The notes under the pieces are model-generated. The model was not told the DNA's origin and did no database searches. It worked only from the letters and a program-made list of their open reading frames with translations. Both the position numbers and the translations under genes were made by a program. From assembly GCA_963665195.1 (NCBI GenBank), contig OY762070.1, forward strand, positions 4,030,001 to 4,094,000: a DNA stretch of 64,000 bases, written 5' to 3'. The stretch is from VXYL01 sp963665195 (GTDB taxonomy: Bacteria > Pseudomonadota > Gammaproteobacteria > Pseudomonadales > Azotimanducaceae). Within the stretch, counting starts at the first letter, position 1; the number at the start of each line of letters is the position of its first letter. Below are positions 48,855 through 58,576 of this stretch, piece by piece.

Positions 48855-49939
48855 GCCTCACCGCCATCGACGTGTTCGCTGGCGGCGGCGGGCTGACGGT
48901 CGGGCTGGAGCGCGCCGGGTTCAAGGTCCTCGCTGCCGTCGAGATCGAGCAGCACGCCTATGCGACGTACAAGGCCAACCACCCGGAGGTGCGCTGCCTG
49001 AAGCAAGACATCCAGAGGGTCTCCGGGGCGGACCTGCTGAGCGCTGCCGGCACGAAGGAGATCGATCTGCTGGCCGGCTGCCCGCCGTGCCAAGGCTTCA
49101 CCAGCCTGACCGCCAAGTACCGCCGCGACGATCCGCGCAATGCGCTGATCTTCGAGATGTCCCGCCTCGCAGAGGAGATTCGGCCCCGCGCGATCATGAT
49201 GGAGAACGTCCCCGGGCTGACGCAGAAGGGAGCCGGCCGGTACGCAGACCTCAAGGCTCAGCTCGAAGGGCTGGGCTACAAGCTAACGGACGGCGTGCTG
49301 GAAGTCGCCGACTACGGCGTACCCCAGTTCCGACGGCGCTTGGTGCTGCTTGGCGGCCGCGGGTTCAAGATCGACCTCCCGCCCCCGACACACGCCAAGA
49401 ATGGCAGCGACGGTCGTTCGGCATGGCGCACGGTGCGCGACGCCATCGGCCACACCGACGAACCGGTCGAACTGACCGCAGCCAAGAAGCGCGGTCCCCT
49501 CGAACGCACGGATTGGCACATCGTGCGCACCCTGTCGCCGACCAACCGAAAGCGCATCGAAGCCGCGGAGGCTGGCAAGACTTGGCCGTCGATCCCTGCC
49601 GAACTTCGCCCAGCCTGCCACCAGGGTGACTACCGAGGCTTCACAAACGTCTACGGCCGCATGAGCTGGGACAGCCCAGCGCCGACCATCACTGCTGGCT
49701 GCACCACGTTCAGCAAGGGGCGCTTCGGACACCCGGAGGCCGCCCGGACGATCTCCGTGCGAGAGGCGGCCTTGCTGCAGACGTTCCCATCCGGCTACAA
49801 GTTCGACGTCCCCTACATGGAGCATGTCTGCAATGTCGTGGGGAACGCGCTCCCCTGCGACTTCGCGGAAGCGGTATCAACGCGATGCTACGAGGAACTC
49901 CTCCGCCAATCGCCAGCGCACATGCGCTCGAGGAGCTAG
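48851..49939 (+). CDS. DNA (cytosine-5) methyltransferase
   Basis: 362 aa. Canonical C5-methylase motifs: I VFAGGGGLTVGLERAGF, catalytic Cys in IV GCPPCQGFT near 78, VI MMENVPGL near 117, VIII VPQFRRRLVLLG near 158, IX PAPTITAG near 278 and X near NALPCDFAEAV. Target recognition lies between VIII and IX (about 190-270) and is not predictable. Probably marks host DNA for the array; a DrmMII-like role is possible. Separated from the next gene by 6 bp. Confidence 0.92.
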   Translation: MSLTAIDVFAGGGGLTVGLERAGFKVLAAVEIEQHAYATYKANHPEVRCLKQDIQRVSGADLLSAAGTKEIDLLAGCPPCQGFTSLTAKYRRDDPRNALIFEMSRLAEEIRPRAIMMENVPGLTQKGAGRYADLKAQLEGLGYKLTDGVLEVADYGVPQFRRRLVLLGGRGFKIDLPPPTHAKNGSDGRSAWRTVRDAIGHTDEPVELTAAKKRGPLERTDWHIVRTLSPTNRKRIEAAEAGKTWPSIPAELRPACHQGDYRGFTNVYGRMSWDSPAPTITAGCTTFSKGRFGHPEAARTISVREAALLQTFPSGYKFDVPYMEHVCNVVGNALPCDFAEAVSTRCYEELLRQSPAHMRSRS

Positions 49940-49945
49940 AAGCAC

Positions 49946-50818
49946 ATGGCCTCGATTGACCTGGTGGGCCTTTCCAAGCCCGCGACCGCACTGATCAACA
50001 AGATTTCCGACGCCATCGGTGTCGTGTACGAGCCTCACCATGTACGAAGGCTCGCCAAGGCGAAGGCAGACGCCGCCGTCGTTGCCGCTGAGGCTGAGGT
50101 CCGCATCACCGATGTACACCGAAGGGCAGTCCGACGTTGGATAGACGAAGAGGCCCAGAAGCAGCTGAACATCGAAAGCCTCACCGAGAAAGCGATAGCG
50201 CGGCTCGCGGAGGATGCCGACCCTGGCTCGATGGGCCGAGACTGGATCGCGAATTTCTTTGACAAATCTCGTCTTGTCACCGACGAGGACATGCAGGACG
50301 TCTGGTCCAGCATCTTGGCCAGAGAAGCGAGCAAGCCCGGTACGTTCTCACGGAAAACCCTGAATGTTGTCGGGGACTTGGACAGGACCGACGCTGAACT
50401 CTTCACAACGCTATGTGGCTTCTGCTGGACGGATGTCACTGAAATCGACTTCTTTCCACTTGTGTTGGATGAGCGAGACGACATCTACGCACGCCATGGG
50501 ATTTCGTTCACGAGCTTGAGCTCTCTTGAAAGCCTCGGGCTGCTTTCCTATCAGGCGTCTGGCTATCGGTATTCTCAACTAAACAACGACATGCTGTACC
50601 TAGGCTACTTCGGCGATTACCGCGCTGTGGATCTCGGCCGTAAGGGGAATCACCAGCTTGACATTGGTCGTATCCTCCTTACGAAAGCGGAAAAGGAGCT
50701 GCTACCCATTTGCGGCCGTGTGCCTATCGAGGGACTCCTCAAGTACATCGAGGAGAAGTGGAGCGAATACGGCATGGAGCCGATCCAAGTTGCGAGAGGT
50801 ACGCTCGTCATTCCATGA
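49946..50818 (+). CDS. DUF2806-like protein
   Basis: 290 aa, codon usage slightly AT-richer than its neighbours. The start (ASIDLVGLSKPATALINKIS) is followed by a Lys/Ala-rich helical region (LAKAKADAAVVAAEAEVRI), then an Arg-rich HRRAVRRWIDEE, and the core DADPGSMGRDWIANFFDKSR and EDMQDVWSSILAREASKPGT. These match what I know of DUF2806 proteins, found near defence and mobile genes. Molecular function unknown. Overlaps the DUF1156 gene by 4 bp (ATGA), so it belongs to the operon. Confidence 0.7.
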   Translation: MASIDLVGLSKPATALINKISDAIGVVYEPHHVRRLAKAKADAAVVAAEAEVRITDVHRRAVRRWIDEEAQKQLNIESLTEKAIARLAEDADPGSMGRDWIANFFDKSRLVTDEDMQDVWSSILAREASKPGTFSRKTLNVVGDLDRTDAELFTTLCGFCWTDVTEIDFFPLVLDERDDIYARHGISFTSLSSLESLGLLSYQASGYRYSQLNNDMLYLGYFGDYRAVDLGRKGNHQLDIGRILLTKAEKELLPICGRVPIEGLLKYIEEKWSEYGMEPIQVARGTLVIP

Positions 50819-53800
50819 GCGACCGCCGCCTCATCGAAGCGGACTTCCCGCTCAAGCAGGCGTCTCTGGATGCCGTGCATGAGAAGAACGTCCGGCATGG
50901 GCACATTTCCACGTTGCACATCTGGCCGGCGCGGCGGCCGTTGGCGGCGAGTCGGGCGGCGCTCTTGGCGACCTTGCTGCCGGACCCCGGCAACACCCGG
51001 GCGCGGCGGGAGCTGGGTGCGACGGATCGGCGGCGAGGTGGTGGAGGTCCGCACGGACGACGGGCGGCTGAAGGAGGAAACCCGCGGCGGCATCCTGCAC
51101 TGGGGTCGCGAGAGCAACCAGACCGCCGAGAGCGGGCTCGGGTTCTTCCGGGAGGAGATCCGGCGGGCGTTCGGCGGACGTGCGCCGCGGGTGCTCGATC
51201 CGTTTGCGGGCGGCGGGGCGATTCCGCTGGAAGCGATGCGGCTCGGCTGCGAAGTGGTGGCGTCGGACATCAACCCGGTGGCCTGGTTCATCCTGCGCTG
51301 CACGCTGCACTACCCGCACCTGCTCGCGGGGCAAACGCGACCGCTGCCGGCATTCGCGCTGCAAGATCGCGAGTTGATGACGGCGTATGTGAAGGCGAAG
51401 GGCGCCAAGACGCCGGGGGCTGTGCGGGCAGGACTGGCAGCATTCGGGTTTTCCCCCGATGGCGAACAGGCAGACGGGGGCGGGCAGGGCCTGATGGAGC
51501 TGAGGCCGAGCGTGGACGCGCCTTTCGCTTGGCACTTCCGCGCCTGGGGCCGGGAAGTGCTGCGTCGCGCACAGCGTTCTCTGGCGCATAGGTATCCCAC
51601 TTACGCCGAGTTCGAGCCCGTGCTCGGCAAGGGGCGAGGGTCACCCTCGAACGAACTGCAGGCCGACATCCCCGCAAGGCAGGCTCAACTGCTGGAGCCG
51701 GATGCCGATGGCGTGGTGGCCACAGACGAACTCAACCGCGAGTTCGGGGCGGCGTATCTCAAGGACAAGCGCAACCCGCGCTGGGTGGCCAAGCCGACGG
51801 TCGCCTATCTGTGGGCTCGGACCGTCGCCTGCCCGGGGTGCCGCAAGGAAATCCCGCTTCTCAAGACGCGGTGGCTGTGCCGCAAGGGAAGCAAACGGGT
51901 TAGGCTCGTGATCGTGCCCGCGGAGGACCGCGTGGACTTCGAGATCGAAGCCGGGCTGCCAAAGGACGCGGATGCATCGGGCACGATGTCCGGCAGCGGC
52001 GCCACCTGCCCATCCTGCGGCCTCACGGCGACGATGGCCGACCTACGGGCGGCTGGGCGTGCCGGCCGGCTCGGTAGCCGGATGACAGCGGTGGTGGTGG
52101 ACGGGCAATCCGGCAAGGAGTACCGACTGCCTACCGAGGCCGAAATACAAGCCGCACGAGTTGACGATGAAGCGCTGGCGGCAGCATTCGCGGACATACC
52201 TTTTGGCTTGCCAAACGAACCAACGCCGAGCGAGCAGAGCCTGGGAATGCGCATCCCGCGCTACGGCTTCGACACCTGGCGCAAGCTCTTCACGAACCGA
52301 CAACTGCTCGCTCTCGCTACTTTCGCGAATGAGGCTCGTGCTTGTGAGCACCAGATCGACGCCCGGGGCGGTGCATCGCGTGAAGCCATTTCCTCCTATC
52401 TCGCGTGCGCGATTAGCAAGCTCGCGGATTACAGCAGCGCAATCTGCTCGTGGCACAACGGAGGAGAGAAGCTCCGGGACACGTTTGCCCGTTTCGCGCT
52501 GCCGATGGTGTGGGACTACTGTGAGGTTAATCCGATGTCCCGAACATCGGGCGGCTTCGCGGCGATGCTCGACTGGGTTGCACGCTACCTAGACCACGCA
52601 CAACGAATCGGCCCTGCGCCCAGCCCCACTATCAAGGTGCAGAGCGCGGTGGGTCCTCTAGCGAGGGACATCGACCTGATCTGCACGGATCCCCCCTACT
52701 ACGACGCTATCCCCTACTCCGACCTGATGGACTTCTTCTACGTCTGGCTGCGCCGCGTCCTGCACGGCCTCTCGCCGGAGACGGATGCGGTGTTCGCCCC
52801 CTCCCTAGGCCCGAAGTGGGACAGCGAAGAAGGCGATGGCGAACTGATCGACGATGCCGCCCGGTTCGGCGGCGACAGCCAAGCATCCAAGCGCAACTAC
52901 GAAGACGGCATGGCGCGGGCGTTCTCGCGCTTCCACGATGCCCTGCGCGACGACGGCCGTTTGGTGATCGTCTTCGCCAACAAGTCGCCGGACGCTTGGG
53001 AGACGCTGGTCTCAGCCCTCATCCGCGCCGGCTTCGTGGTCGATGCCTCATGGCCCATCCAGACCGAGATGCAGAACCGCCAGCGTTCCCTCGGCTCGGC
53101 GGCGCTCGCCTCGTCCATCTGGCTGGTCTGCAAGAAGCGCCCGAGGACGGCACGGCCCGGCTGGGACAACCGCGTGCTCGCCGACATGCAGGCCAACATC
53201 ACCCAGCAGCTCCGCGACTTCTGGGACGCCGGCATCCGCGGCCCGGACTTCGTGTGGGCCGCCACCGGCCCCGCCCTCGAAGCGTTCAGCCGCCACCCAG
53301 TCGTCAAACGCAGCGACGCCCCCGGCGAACAGCTCACCGTAGCCAACTTCCTCCGCCAAGTGCGCCGCATGGTCGCCGCCTTCGTGGTCAAGCGCCTCTT
53401 CGGCGACGAGGACAACGACTCCACCGAACTGGACGACCCCACCACCTACTACCTACTGCACCGCAACGACTTCGGCCTCGGCCCCGCCCCCGCTGGCGCG
53501 TGCATCCTCTACGCCGTCTCCTGCAACCTAGCCGACAGCGACCTCGCCGGCCGCCTCGATCTCCTCATTCGGGGTGGCAAGTCCACCCAGCCCGCCGATG
53601 ACGATGCCCCGCCAGAGCCCGAGACCAAGGGCAGCGAAGTCCGCCTCAAGCCCTGGGACCGCCGCCGCGCCAAGGACCTCGGCGACCCTACCTCGGACGG
53701 CCAACCCCCACCCCTCATCGACCGCGTCCACCGCCTCATGCGCCTCTGGAAGTCCGGCCAACTCAGCCGCGTAGACGCCTACCTCGAGAATCAGGCCCTA

Positions 53801-53944
53801 TGGAGCCAAGACCTCTTCGCCCGCGTGATCCAAGCCGTCATCGAGCTCGCCGAGGGCGACGAACGCGCCACCTTGGAGTACATCCAAAACCACCTAGCCG
53901 CCCACGCCGGCCCGCGGGCCCGCCAGACGGGACGTCTGGTATAG
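50815..53944 (+). CDS. DUF1156-family DNA methyltransferase with one apparent frameshift
   Basis: The N-terminus in the first frame reads SDRRLIEADFPLKQ, then KNVRHGHISTLHIWPARRPL, a DUF1156 hallmark, up to GNTRARREL. The protein then continues in the +1 frame from VRRIGGEVVEVRTDDG to the end. Removing one G from the GGG at 51015-51017 restores a single ~1042-aa protein. Methylase motifs: LDPFAGGGAIPLEAMRLG near 125 and DPPYYDAIPYSDLMDFFYV near 625. A Cys-rich insert with CPGC and CPSC pairs near 340-400 looks like a zinc ribbon. Predicted adenine or cytosine-N4 methylase of an antiphage locus. Decay versus sequencing error is undecided. Confidence 0.83.
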
Positions 53945-53953
53945 ACTCTGCCG

Positions 53954-55201
53954 ATGCTTCGCCGGATCCAAGCCAAGAATTTCCGCTGCCTACGCGACGT
54001 CGATGTCGAACTCGACGGCGAGTTCCACCTCCTGATCGGCCCTAACGGCGCCGGCAAAACGGCCTTCATGGATGTCTTGGCGTTCCTCAGCGACTTCGTG
54101 TCAGACGGTCTTGTTTACGCCATTACCAAGCGGACGAAGAACTTCCAAGACCTCATCTGGGGTCGCCCTAGGTCCGACCTGGCATTCGAGCTCGCTGTGG
54201 AGTTCGAGTTGCCGTTGGCTGTCCTTGGACGCACGGCTGCTGCTGGTCAGCGTTACCGCTACGAGTTGGTGGTCGGCGAGGGTGAACGGGGCGTGAAGGT
54301 CGAACGCGAGCAGGGGTTGTTGACGTCTGCTACCAAGGATGCGCGATCAAGTGCGTCGGTTCCGCGCCCACAGAGTACATTGGTCACGCCGAGAGACGCG
54401 GATCAAATGATCTTCTCGCGGTACGGGTCCGACACGACCTGCTTCCAGTTCGAAGGGTCTCTGTCCGAGAATCTGCCATTCGAGGAATGGCCACGCATCG
54501 GCTACAGTGAGAGCAAGTCCATGATGCACAACCTGCCGTGGCCACAGGAGACCGCTTTTCCGGCGAGTACCCATGTCAAGAAGACGCTCAGCGACGTCAC
54601 CTCCGTCCAGCTAGTCGGGCATCAACTCCGCGAGCCCTCGCCACCGCGCCTGCGGGGCGATGTCCGGGAGGAAGGCGGCGCCAGCCTGCCTTGGATGGTC
54701 GAACTACTGCAGAAGGCGGACAACGCGCTCTTCGAGGCTTGGCTGTCCCATTTGCGTATTGGCCTGCGAGCGTTCGACGGCGTGCGGGTCGTCGAGCGAC
54801 CAGAAGATCGCCACGCCTACCTACTGGTCCGCTTCCGCAATGGAGTGGAGGTGCCTTCCTGGGCGGTTTCCGAAGGTACTTTGCGCCTGCTCGCCTTGAC
54901 ATTGATCGCATACCTGCCCGAGGCCCCAGCCACTTGCCTGCTGGAAGAGCCTGAGAATGGCATCCATCCCCTCGCGGTCGAGACGGCATACCAATCGCTG
55001 AGCTCGGTGTACGATGCCAACGTGTTCGTGGCCACGCATTCCCCGGCGCTGCTTCGCTGCGCGGAGCTGAACGAAATCCTGTGCTTCTCTGCCACGCCTC
55101 GCGGCACCGAGGTCACACCGGGCGAGGACGCGCTGGAGCTGGCCTCTTGGCGCAGCGCCATCGGCCCGGAGCTTCTCCTTGCGTCCGGCGTGCGGGACTG
55201 A
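53954..55201 (+). CDS. AAA ATPase of RecF/OLD-type (AAA_21-like)
   Basis: 415 aa. Starts with the RecF-like FRCLRDVDVELDGEFHLLIG and Walker A GPNGAGKT (33-40). The signature and Walker B lie in the C-terminal half: VSEGTLRLLALTLIAYLPEA near 306, LLEEPENGIHPLA near 328 and VATHSPALLRC near 358. These ABC-like ATPases partner with TOPRIM or HNH effectors in OLD, PARIS and Septu-like defence. The next gene supplies a TOPRIM-like partner after 13 bp. The middle (about 60-290) is variable. Confidence 0.85.
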   Translation: MLRRIQAKNFRCLRDVDVELDGEFHLLIGPNGAGKTAFMDVLAFLSDFVSDGLVYAITKRTKNFQDLIWGRPRSDLAFELAVEFELPLAVLGRTAAAGQRYRYELVVGEGERGVKVEREQGLLTSATKDARSSASVPRPQSTLVTPRDADQMIFSRYGSDTTCFQFEGSLSENLPFEEWPRIGYSESKSMMHNLPWPQETAFPASTHVKKTLSDVTSVQLVGHQLREPSPPRLRGDVREEGGASLPWMVELLQKADNALFEAWLSHLRIGLRAFDGVRVVERPEDRHAYLLVRFRNGVEVPSWAVSEGTLRLLALTLIAYLPEAPATCLLEEPENGIHPLAVETAYQSLSSVYDANVFVATHSPALLRCAELNEILCFSATPRGTEVTPGEDALELASWRSAIGPELLLASGVRD

Positions 55202-55214
55202 CCGCCGATACTCG

Positions 55215-55832
55215 ATGCGCGATCTCGTCGTTCTGGTCGCCGACAACGACATCGCCGAGACGATGCGCGCCTTGCTGCAGTCGCGCCAGACGAGCCTCGG
55301 CATCCGCCCCGTCGAGTTCGACATCCTGCCGGTCCGGCCCCGCGATGGGCGTTGCCGAGCCCACGCGGTCGAATACCTGCGCCGAGAGGCGTCCGCCTAC
55401 CGACACGCCATCGTCGTGTTCGACAGGCATGGATGCGGGCGCGAGACCGAGTCCCGGACCGCCATCGAAGACCAAGTGGAACGAGACCTCTCGCGCAACG
55501 GCTGGGAAGGCACAGCCAAGGCGGTGGTCATAGACCCCGAAATCGAGCAGTGGGTGTGGAGCGGCTCGACCGAGGTGGCGAGAGTCTTGCACGCGCAGGG
55601 CGACTACGCTGCGTTGCAGCGGAGCCTTCGCAGCGCTGGCCTGTGGCCGCAGGGCGCCCCGAAGCCGCCTGATCCGAAGCAGGCCATGAAGCAGGTGCTG
55701 CGGCAAACAAGAACTCCTCCATCGCCGGTCATGTTCCGCCGGCTCGCCGAGAAGGTGTCATTGCGCAGGTGCCAGTGCCCTGCGTTCGGAAAGTTCAAGG
55801 ACACTCTCGCAAGTTGGTTCCCAGCCACGTGA
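55215..55832 (+). CDS. TOPRIM-like partner of the AAA ATPase
   Basis: 205 aa from ATG 55215. The core VVLVADNDIAETMRALL, AIVVFDRHGCGRE near 72 and VVIDPEIEQWVW near 110 suggests a TOPRIM-like fold with acidic metal ligands, as in small partners of RecF/OLD-type ATPases (DUF4276-like; comparable pairs occur in methylation-associated defence loci). The C-terminus KVSLRRCQCPAFGKFKDTL is typical of this partner. Likely effector nuclease or RNase, inferred. Last gene of the plus-strand operon. Confidence 0.68.
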   Translation: MRDLVVLVADNDIAETMRALLQSRQTSLGIRPVEFDILPVRPRDGRCRAHAVEYLRREASAYRHAIVVFDRHGCGRETESRTAIEDQVERDLSRNGWEGTAKAVVIDPEIEQWVWSGSTEVARVLHAQGDYAALQRSLRSAGLWPQGAPKPPDPKQAMKQVLRQTRTPPSPVMFRRLAEKVSLRRCQCPAFGKFKDTLASWFPAT

Positions 55833-55908
55833 GCGTCCGGCTCCCATGCCTGAGCGTCCGCCATGGTGCCGCCTGACCGTGCGTATCGCTCGGGTGCTGT
55901 TCCCCGCG

Positions 55909-56352
55909 TCATCGACGTACTGAGACCTTCGGTTGCTGCTGAAGCCAACCAACCTCCCCACCCTTCGCATACCGCCATGACTGAGGCACGACGAAGTCTC
56001 CGAACTGCGCTCTCAATGCCGCCAGGTTCCTCGGCGACTCGAACTGCCACACATCCGTGATCTTCAGCGCGTAGGCGACATCCTTCCCTCTGTAGTAGGC
56101 ATCGAACTCCCCCTTGGCAACTCCCGCTATGTCTTTCACCTTCTGCCACAGGTCTGCCGGTGCCCCCTTCCAGACCCGCTCGACGCGAAAGCCGCCGCGT
56201 AGCTCGCGCACCGGACTGGTCACGTAGACGAAGACGTCGAAGTCCTCGGCGCCCTCCACGAAGCGGCGACGGAGTTCCGCGCGCTTAGAACCGTCGAAGA
56301 TGAGGTCCGCAAAGGCAGGGCGCAGCGAAAGCACCAGCGAGTCAACACTCAT
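55909..56352 (-). CDS. ASCH-domain protein
   Basis: 147 aa from the ATG at 56352. VLSLRPAFADLIFDGSKRAE, then LRRRF, DVFVYVTSPVRELRGGFRVE and GKDVAYALKITDVWQF fit the ASCH fold, a PUA-like domain that binds RNA or modified nucleobases. Its start overlaps the end of the upstream GNAT-PIN-ASCH gene by 11 bp, so the two are coupled. Possible roles are antitoxin, RNA-binding specificity factor or helper of the upstream effector. Confidence 0.72.
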   Translation of the reverse strand: MSVDSLVLSLRPAFADLIFDGSKRAELRRRFVEGAEDFDVFVYVTSPVRELRGGFRVERVWKGAPADLWQKVKDIAGVAKGEFDAYYRGKDVAYALKITDVWQFESPRNLAALRAQFGDFVVPQSWRYAKGGEVGWLQQQPKVSVRR

Positions 56353-58357
56353 TGTGTGCCCCGCCGAGTCCGGCGTCGAAAATGCTGCCGTACAAGCTGG
56401 CGCAGATCTTCCTGGGCGACTGGGGTGCAACGTGTGGCCGCCCCTCCATAGCCCGGAGTTGCTCAAGAGTGACCGGTTCTGGGAAGGGAAACGTCTGCGA
56501 GAATCGTAGGCACATGATCTCCTTGGAAGGGTCCTTCTTGCACATCTCGAAGACGTCCGGCCAGTCCAACACACCGAGCTTTCGGTATTGCCTGAAGAGG
56601 TCCTTCGGCGTGCCGATGTCCACCTCATCAAGGTGGGAAACGCCCATGATCTCGCTCCTTGGTGAGCTTGCATACCACAGGACGCGCCCTGGGGCTTGGA
56701 TCATCCTCTGGGCGGTACGGGCACGATAGTAGACGTTCTCGGAGCGCATCAGGGTCTGCTGCGCAACGCCGAAGAGGTCGTCGCCGGAGCTGGCAACGTC
56801 GAATAGCTGCATCGCGTACTGGGGGCGGATGGGTACGACATACAGGTTCTCGGTGTCGCCTAGCATCCGGGTCGGAAAGCAATGCCGCACCAGGACCGCC
56901 GGCGAGAGGGGAGCCAACTGACCAGCGGCGTAGGGGATCAACGCGCCGGCGAGGCTTACGATCTCTTCCTTGGTGGTGGCCCGGGGAACGCAAAGCCTGC
57001 CGAGCATCCGGTTCTCGCCCAAGACGAAGCCAGCCTTCAGGAACGAGGAGACCAGCTCGGGCGCCAGCTGACGCTCGCGAGCTTCAACGAGTCGCAGGCG
57101 TCCAAACACAGCGCGTCTGATCGTGTCGGCGGCCACGAAGTCCGCATAGAACGTCTGGCCCTGGGTGCGGGCCAACCGCGCAAGGGCAACGGACAGCCGG
57201 TCTGAAGACTGTTCCAAGACTCGCAGCGCGTGCATCCCACCTTGGGACCTCAGCAGCTGAGCGTTGTAGCGCTCCGGTTGGGCGATGAGAGGGTTGAGCG
57301 TTTCGCGGAATCGACCAACGGTCTCGCCGTGGGTCGCGAAGCGCTCGCAGACCTCCGCTACGTCGTCTGCCCCTAGTCGTTCCCATCTGACGTCCACGCC
57401 CGAGACCCGGGATTGGACGTACGCCTCAGGCTCAGCGGAAGCATGGAGCTCAACGATGAGGGCAGTCGGGTCGAGGACCCGCACTCCGGAAACGGCTCGA
57501 ATCTCTTCAGCGTGCCTGAGCAGGCGGCGATCCTCAGTGACGAAAACGCTGGCCACCGACGCCGCTGTGTTGGCGATGTGCGCGATGTCGGACCGGTCAG
57601 AGACTGTCCGGTTGGACAGGACAGCGCTCAGCGCCATGCGATGACGATCAGCTTCATCAGGGTTGCTGGTCAGCCGATGCATCCTATGGGCGCTGGCTCG
57701 GGAGGCTGCCCGAACAGCGTCGTCGGAGCTCCTGTCGATCTCCTGGAAGTGCTCATCGGTGACGCAGAGGCGGATCGTGCCAACCAGGAAATCCGACAAG
57801 AGTTGGTGGGCGGGCGCCGTCTTGTTGTCTACCGGCGCACCCAAGTGAAAGAGAATGTGAGCGTCGATCACCACGTCGAGCGAGTCGCTTGCCTCGTCGA
57901 CGAAGATATCCAGCTGGTCGGGGTCCCGGAGCCGATGCTTCCAAATCGTCAAGATGCTCCCGCTCTCTGCCCGCCCGCGTTTCTCGCCGATGGGGACGAA
58001 CCCCAGCTTGGGCCAAAGGTGGCGAGCGGGGTAGTCTCGCCGGCAGTTGAGCCGGATCTCATGCTGCGTGGTGGTCGCCCCCCGTAGCGTCTCGAAGAGG
58101 CGCTCGGCGATTCTCCTGCGGCGGAGCCGTTCATCCACGCACAGATGCACTATTCGGATGTACTTGGGGTAGCTCGCGTAGAGCAGATAGGCGCCGAGTG
58201 CGCCGTCAGAAGTCGTCGCCCCGATCACAGTGCCCTTGTTCAGGTGCTCGAGAAGCGCTGGACGGGCGAGGAAGCCGAGCGTCTTGGCGTTGCGCTTCAT
58301 CAGCGTGTCCACGCCCGCGAGGTCTCGAGCTGTCAAGGGTTGGATGTCGACTTCCAT
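56342..58357 (-). CDS. GNAT acetyltransferase - PIN - ASCH-like fusion protein
   Basis: 671 aa from the ATG at 58357, preceded by an AAGAAGG ribosome-binding site; the frame is open far upstream but similarity starts here. Residues 1-140 are GNAT-like (VHLCVDERLRRRRIAERLF, WPKLGFVPIGEKRG). Residues 155-300 are PIN-like, with acidic residues D165 (DVVIDAHILF), E206 and D276 (VFVTEDRRLL). Residues about 300-500 form an undefined linker. Residues about 560-660 are ASCH-like (RVLWYASSPRSEIMGVSH, DIGTPKDLFRQYRKLGVLDW, MCLRFSQTFPFPEPVTLEQL). GNAT and PIN domains are both known tRNA-attacking toxins. It is inverted within the defence array. Confidence 0.75.
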   Translation of the reverse strand: MEVDIQPLTARDLAGVDTLMKRNAKTLGFLARPALLEHLNKGTVIGATTSDGALGAYLLYASYPKYIRIVHLCVDERLRRRRIAERLFETLRGATTTQHEIRLNCRRDYPARHLWPKLGFVPIGEKRGRAESGSILTIWKHRLRDPDQLDIFVDEASDSLDVVIDAHILFHLGAPVDNKTAPAHQLLSDFLVGTIRLCVTDEHFQEIDRSSDDAVRAASRASAHRMHRLTSNPDEADRHRMALSAVLSNRTVSDRSDIAHIANTAASVASVFVTEDRRLLRHAEEIRAVSGVRVLDPTALIVELHASAEPEAYVQSRVSGVDVRWERLGADDVAEVCERFATHGETVGRFRETLNPLIAQPERYNAQLLRSQGGMHALRVLEQSSDRLSVALARLARTQGQTFYADFVAADTIRRAVFGRLRLVEARERQLAPELVSSFLKAGFVLGENRMLGRLCVPRATTKEEIVSLAGALIPYAAGQLAPLSPAVLVRHCFPTRMLGDTENLYVVPIRPQYAMQLFDVASSGDDLFGVAQQTLMRSENVYYRARTAQRMIQAPGRVLWYASSPRSEIMGVSHLDEVDIGTPKDLFRQYRKLGVLDWPDVFEMCKKDPSKEIMCLRFSQTFPFPEPVTLEQLRAMEGRPHVAPQSPRKICASLYGSIFDAGLGGAHNEC

Positions 58358-58576
58358 GTGCGGGCCTTCTTGCTGGGCGGTTGGCGGTCCCGCAACGCAC
58401 GACGCCAGGACGCACTTCGGATTGTGCCACAGCGAGACGAAAGTCGTCCCGGTGGGCACGAGGGCCAATGCAGTCGTGGCGAAGATGCGCGCGTGAGCGA
58501 CTCGCAGCGAGCTGACGCCCATTGATCGCGCGAACTTCGGCATACTCTCGCCGGTACGTTCCACGTCGCGCGGCAC

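Noticed and set aside
50815..51100. Programmed ribosomal frameshift in the DUF1156 gene
   Set aside because: The GGG run is too short for a typical slippery site and no stimulatory structure is evident; decay or sequencing error is simpler.
42787..53944. Calling the array a canonical DISARM system
   Set aside because: A DrmD-like helicase and a cytosine methylase are present, but no DrmA helicase, DrmB (DUF1998) or DrmC phospholipase-like gene is seen.
53954..55832. Calling the ATPase/TOPRIM-like pair PARIS
   Set aside because: The ATPase type fits loosely, but the partner does not resemble the DUF4435 AriB effector closely enough by eye; left as an unnamed pair.
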